Shown here in pieces: positions 5,140-8,027 of a stretch of DNA of 8,027 nucleotides; position 1 is the stretch's first letter; each line of letters starts with the position of its first letter. Source of the stretch: an uncultured Fastidiosipila sp. (GTDB lineage Bacteria > Bacillota > Clostridia > Saccharofermentanales > Fastidiosipilaceae); NCBI GenBank assembly GCA_938014865.1, contig CALLQJ010000207.1, positions 1 to 8,027 of the forward strand, written 5' to 3'. A program made the translations under genes and the position numbers. The notes under the pieces were generated by a model. It did not search any database. It was not told where the DNA came from and was given only the letters and a program-made list of their open reading frames with translations.

Positions 5140-8027
5140 ATGCAATCGGCGGCGGATGAGCAGGCCATTAAAAAACTTGCGTCAAATCTTAAAGTATTTA
5201 TGCGCGGGCGCAACCTCTTTAATGCCAAAGAGCGGGTGGGCCCGCTCTTTTATGACGCCCGGAATCTTCTGCTCTCGGCTAAAGTCTCAAGTTTTTCCAA
5301 TCATGTTTACGACACCTTCGTGAAACTGCGCCGCAACGGAGCGCCGGAGGCGGCCTCTTGCAGCTGCAGTTCTTTCGGCAAATACCGCGGCTGCTGCAAG
5401 CATGTCGTCGCACTCCTTTTGACCGCCGAAGGGCAGGAGCTGCCCGACGACGGACTCAGGCCGCCGGAGCTGCCGCCCGGGCATCTGCTGCGCGGCGTGC
5501 CGCTTTTAAAACGTGAACTGATCAGTTTTGAAGAACTTCTGCAGATTGTAGGGCCGGATGAGAAGAAGAAAAAAAGACGCCGGGGCCGTCCGCCCAAAAA
5601 GAAAAAAGAAGAAAAGAAAACGACCGCTAAAGGATCGGCCGGCGAAGGCCTCCTGATTGACCGCACGGTTGTCAAGGCCCCGAAAGACAAGGGCTCGCCG
5701 GATTATGTAAAAATCAAGCCGCAGCTTTCCGGCATCAGCGAAAGGGAAGAACAGACAAAGTATCAGCCGATCGGCAACGATCTGCCGGATCTTCCGAGCG
5801 GCCGGATTTTCCTGGACCGCCTCTTCAGCTGGGAAGTGCGCGAGCAGAATCTCCTGCGCACGAAGGACATGCATGAACGCAGTCCCGAAGCGACCCGCAT
5901 TGAACTTTATCTGGAGCTGACCTCGGGCCTGGCCAATGCGGCGCAGCTCTTTATCCGGGTCGGCAACCGGGACCATATCTATATTGTCAATCAGCTCGGA
6001 AGCTTTATTAAGGCGTACCGCGACAGCAGCTCGCTGAATTTAGGCAGCTACTATGACTGGTCGCCGCCTTTCAAGCTTTCGCGCCCGCAGCAGCTCTTTA
6101 TCGACTGGCTTGTGCAGGTCCGCCGGGAAGAAGCCAGGCTCTATCATCAGCGGGTGCGTGAGCCTTTCCCGGATGCCAAGCAGATGCCCCTGAACGGGGA
6201 GCATCTGGCCGAACTTCTGGAGCTCTGTCTTTACTGTGAAGGCGAACTGCCGCTTTATCTGAATTTTGAAGGGCGCGAATGTCCGCTGACGCTGCGCCGG
6301 AGGCTGCCGGCGGATCTGCAGATCAAGCTGAGTAAAGCGCCTGCCCCCGAAGCGGCGCCGGCAAAAGAAGGGCAGAAAAAGGACGCAAAGGAAGAAAAAG
6401 CCCTGAGCCTGAGCTTTGTGCTCGGCGGCAAGGACATCCGCATCAAGCAGCTGCGCGATCCCTTGCTGCGGCGGGAAAAAGGCAAGACCTTTTGTCTTCT
6501 GCATCCGTCCGGAATTGCCCTCTATGAAGATGTTGTCTATTTTGCGCAGAACAAAAGAGACCGTCTCATCTGGCGCTTCCTGGAACTGCTGTCCGAGCTG
6601 CCGGAGCCGTCTTTGGCGCTGAATGCGGCGGAAGCCTCCTTTTTCCTGAGTGCGGCGCATGATCTTCTGTGCCCGGACAAAAGAATTTTATGGACGGACG
6701 GCCTGCAGGATAAGGTGGTCGAATTCCCCCTGGAAATCCGGAACTATCTGGATATTTCCGAGGATACCTTGTGGCTTTCCCCTTTCTTCTTTTACGGCGA
6801 TTATCATTTCCGCCCTGCCGTGACCGAGGCTTTGCCCCGGGCGGAGAAAGGCGCGGACCCCTCTGCTTTGGTGGTCCGGGACCGCAAGGCGGAACTGGAA
6901 TTTGAACGCTTTCTGGAAGAGCAGGGCTTTTCTGAAGTGAAGCTGCATAAGCATCAGCTCGGCCTGGTCACGCAGGAAGCACGCGGGACCTACATGGCCA
7001 ATCAGTTTTATCTGCGCGGCGAAGAAGGGATCTTCCTTTTCCTGCGCGATGTCTTCCCCAAGCTGAGAAAGATGGGGAAAGTGCTGGTCTCTCCGGCCTT
7101 CCGCAAGCTGAAGGTGACGGAGCCCGGCAGGCCTTCGGTCTACCTTGATTATGATGACGATGAGGCGTCTATTGCCGTCCGCATCCTGATGGAAGGCTTT
7201 GATGAGAAGGAAGCCGCCCGTATTCTGCGGGCCTATCAGCAGGGCGCGAACTTTGCCCGGCTGGAGGACGGACGTTTTGTCGATCTCGGCGCCGAAGACC
7301 GCCGGAGAACCCGCTACGGGGACGACCTGCGGGAGATTGTCGGGACCTTAAGCGACTGGGGCGCCGAATGGCGGGACAGCCGTTTCGTGATCCCGAAGTA
7401 CCGGGGACTGGCTTTGCACGGCCTTTTGGAAGAACGGCAGCTTGAACCGGAAAATGCGGATGATCCCGGCCTGGAGGCCTGGGACAATCTGATTGCGGAC
7501 CTGAAAGATCCGGCGAAGGCCGCTCCCGATCTTCCCCCGGGCGTCAACGCCAAGCTCAGGCCTTATCAGCTTTTGGGCTATCAGTGGCTCTGCTTTTTGC
7601 ACCGCTATAACATGGGCGGGATTCTCGCCGATGAGATGGGACTGGGCAAAACTTTACAGATGCTGGTCTTTTTATGGAAGCTTTATCTGGAAGAAGGCGG
7701 CCCCTCACTGGTGATCGCGCCGACCTCGCTTTTATATAACTGGAAACAGGAGACCGAACGCTTTGTGCCCGGTCTGCCCTGTACCGTGATTGAAGGGACT
7801 AAGGCGGCCCGGATTGATCAGTACAAGGCCTTTTCGGGACAGGGCCTTCTGATCGTCTCCTACGGCCTGGCGCGGCAGGACCGCAAGGAATTGCGGCACT
7901 TCGATTTTGCCTGCATCGTGCTCGACGAGGCGCAGAATATCAAGAACCCGCTGACGAAAACCGCCCGGGCGGTAAAGTCGCTGCGCGGGAAACGGCGCTT
8001 TGCCCTAACGGGCACGCCGCTGGAAAA
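5140..8027 (+). CDS. SWIM zinc-finger SNF2-family DEAD/DEAH-like ATPase (3' partial)
   Basis: The frame is open from 5140 to the right edge (962 full codons), so the C-terminal helicase lobe is missing. Numbering from 5140, a SWIM zinc finger comes first: C74-x-C76 and C86-x-H88 (CSCS...GCCKH). Next is a Lys/Arg-rich linker with RRRGRPPKKKK (146-156), an AT-hook-like core. A long region to about residue 790, typical of bacterial SNF2-associated sequence, has an Ala/Pro/Lys insert near 399-422. The SNF2 N-terminal lobe follows: RPYQLLGYQWL (807-817), Walker A DEMGLGKT (831-838, K837), motif Ia IAPTS (859-863), Walker B LDEAQ (D929, E930), and motif III LTGTP (956-960). All visible ATPase residues are intact. 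Such proteins translocate on double-stranded DNA and remodel protein-DNA contacts. B. subtilis has a comparable SWIM protein and SNF2 protein as neighbouring genes (YwqB/YwqA), and here the two are one polypeptide. The DNA target and cellular role are unknown. Confidence 0.95.
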   Translation, partial: MQSAADEQAIKKLASNLKVFMRGRNLFNAKERVGPLFYDARNLLLSAKVSSFSNHVYDTFVKLRRNGAPEAASCSCSSFGKYRGCCKHVVALLLTAEGQELPDDGLRPPELPPGHLLRGVPLLKRELISFEELLQIVGPDEKKKKRRRGRPPKKKKEEKKTTAKGSAGEGLLIDRTVVKAPKDKGSPDYVKIKPQLSGISEREEQTKYQPIGNDLPDLPSGRIFLDRLFSWEVREQNLLRTKDMHERSPEATRIELYLELTSGLANAAQLFIRVGNRDHIYIVNQLGSFIKAYRDSSSLNLGSYYDWSPPFKLSRPQQLFIDWLVQVRREEARLYHQRVREPFPDAKQMPLNGEHLAELLELCLYCEGELPLYLNFEGRECPLTLRRRLPADLQIKLSKAPAPEAAPAKEGQKKDAKEEKALSLSFVLGGKDIRIKQLRDPLLRREKGKTFCLLHPSGIALYEDVVYFAQNKRDRLIWRFLELLSELPEPSLALNAAEASFFLSAAHDLLCPDKRILWTDGLQDKVVEFPLEIRNYLDISEDTLWLSPFFFYGDYHFRPAVTEALPRAEKGADPSALVVRDRKAELEFERFLEEQGFSEVKLHKHQLGLVTQEARGTYMANQFYLRGEEGIFLFLRDVFPKLRKMGKVLVSPAFRKLKVTEPGRPSVYLDYDDDEASIAVRILMEGFDEKEAARILRAYQQGANFARLEDGRFVDLGAEDRRRTRYGDDLREIVGTLSDWGAEWRDSRFVIPKYRGLALHGLLEERQLEPENADDPGLEAWDNLIADLKDPAKAAPDLPPGVNAKLRPYQLLGYQWLCFLHRYNMGGILADEMGLGKTLQMLVFLWKLYLEEGGPSLVIAPTSLLYNWKQETERFVPGLPCTVIEGTKAARIDQYKAFSGQGLLIVSYGLARQDRKELRHFDFACIVLDEAQNIKNPLTKTARAVKSLRGKRRFALTGTPLE

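Noticed and set aside
4242..5228. 328-codon open frame on the - strand, longer than the GNAT gene it overlaps
   Set aside because: It is antisense to a clear GNAT gene with intact motifs, starts inside the SNF2 gene, ends in the GNAT promoter region, and its translation is rich in Arg, His and Phe with no recognisable domain. GC-rich third codon positions explain the lack of stops.
6040..6660. 206-codon open frame on the - strand (and a similar one at 5506-5976)
   Set aside because: Both lie antisense inside the continuous SNF2 frame, which has intact motifs on either side, and neither shows family features.

Overview
The window looks like chromosome from an anaerobic, low-oxygen-adapted member of the Bacillota. 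Supporting signs are strong AGGAGG-type ribosome binding sites, a two-iron desulfoferrodoxin, a LacI-family regulator beside a YhcH-type sugar gene, a SWIM/SNF2 helicase of the kind common in this phylum, and compact GC-rich-stem terminators with T-tracts. Base composition is moderately GC-rich in the genes and AT-rich in the promoters. I cannot name a genus. No tRNA, rRNA, CRISPR array, insertion sequence or phage gene was seen.

Layout. (1) Bases 3-1676, + strand: the 3' part of a polytopic membrane protein with about 11-12 hydrophobic segments and a soluble C-terminal domain, possibly a GT-C-type glycosyltransferase. Its true start lies left of the window. (2) Bases 1677-2280: a single-gene unit for desulfoferrodoxin (superoxide reductase). 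It has a perfect 9+9 bp inverted repeat in its leader and a double hairpin behind it. The second hairpin is a strong, probably bidirectional terminator between two convergent genes. (3) Bases 2313-4212: a divergent pair, a LacI-family regulator on the - strand and a YhcH/YjgK/YiaL (DUF386) protein on the + strand. They share a 310-base intergenic region, and the YhcH gene ends in its own terminator. (4) Bases 4338-8027, + strand: a probable two-gene operon of a GNAT acetyltransferase with an unrecognised N-terminal half, followed 22 bases later by a large SWIM-zinc-finger SNF2 ATPase. The ATPase runs off the right edge just after helicase motif III.

How the parts work together. The regulator and the YhcH gene probably form a local carbohydrate-response module, because YhcH-family proteins act on sugars such as sialic acid and the regulator is placed to control the shared promoter region. 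Desulfoferrodoxin is a stand-alone oxidative-stress gene. The GNAT and SNF2 genes are probably cotranscribed. The SNF2 protein carries an AT-hook-like basic linker between its SWIM finger and its helicase-associated region, which suggests a DNA- or nucleoprotein-directed motor. The role of the acetyltransferase beside it is unknown. I found no clear, wholly new system. The best candidates for a second look are the desulfoferrodoxin leader palindrome and the GNAT-SNF2 pair.
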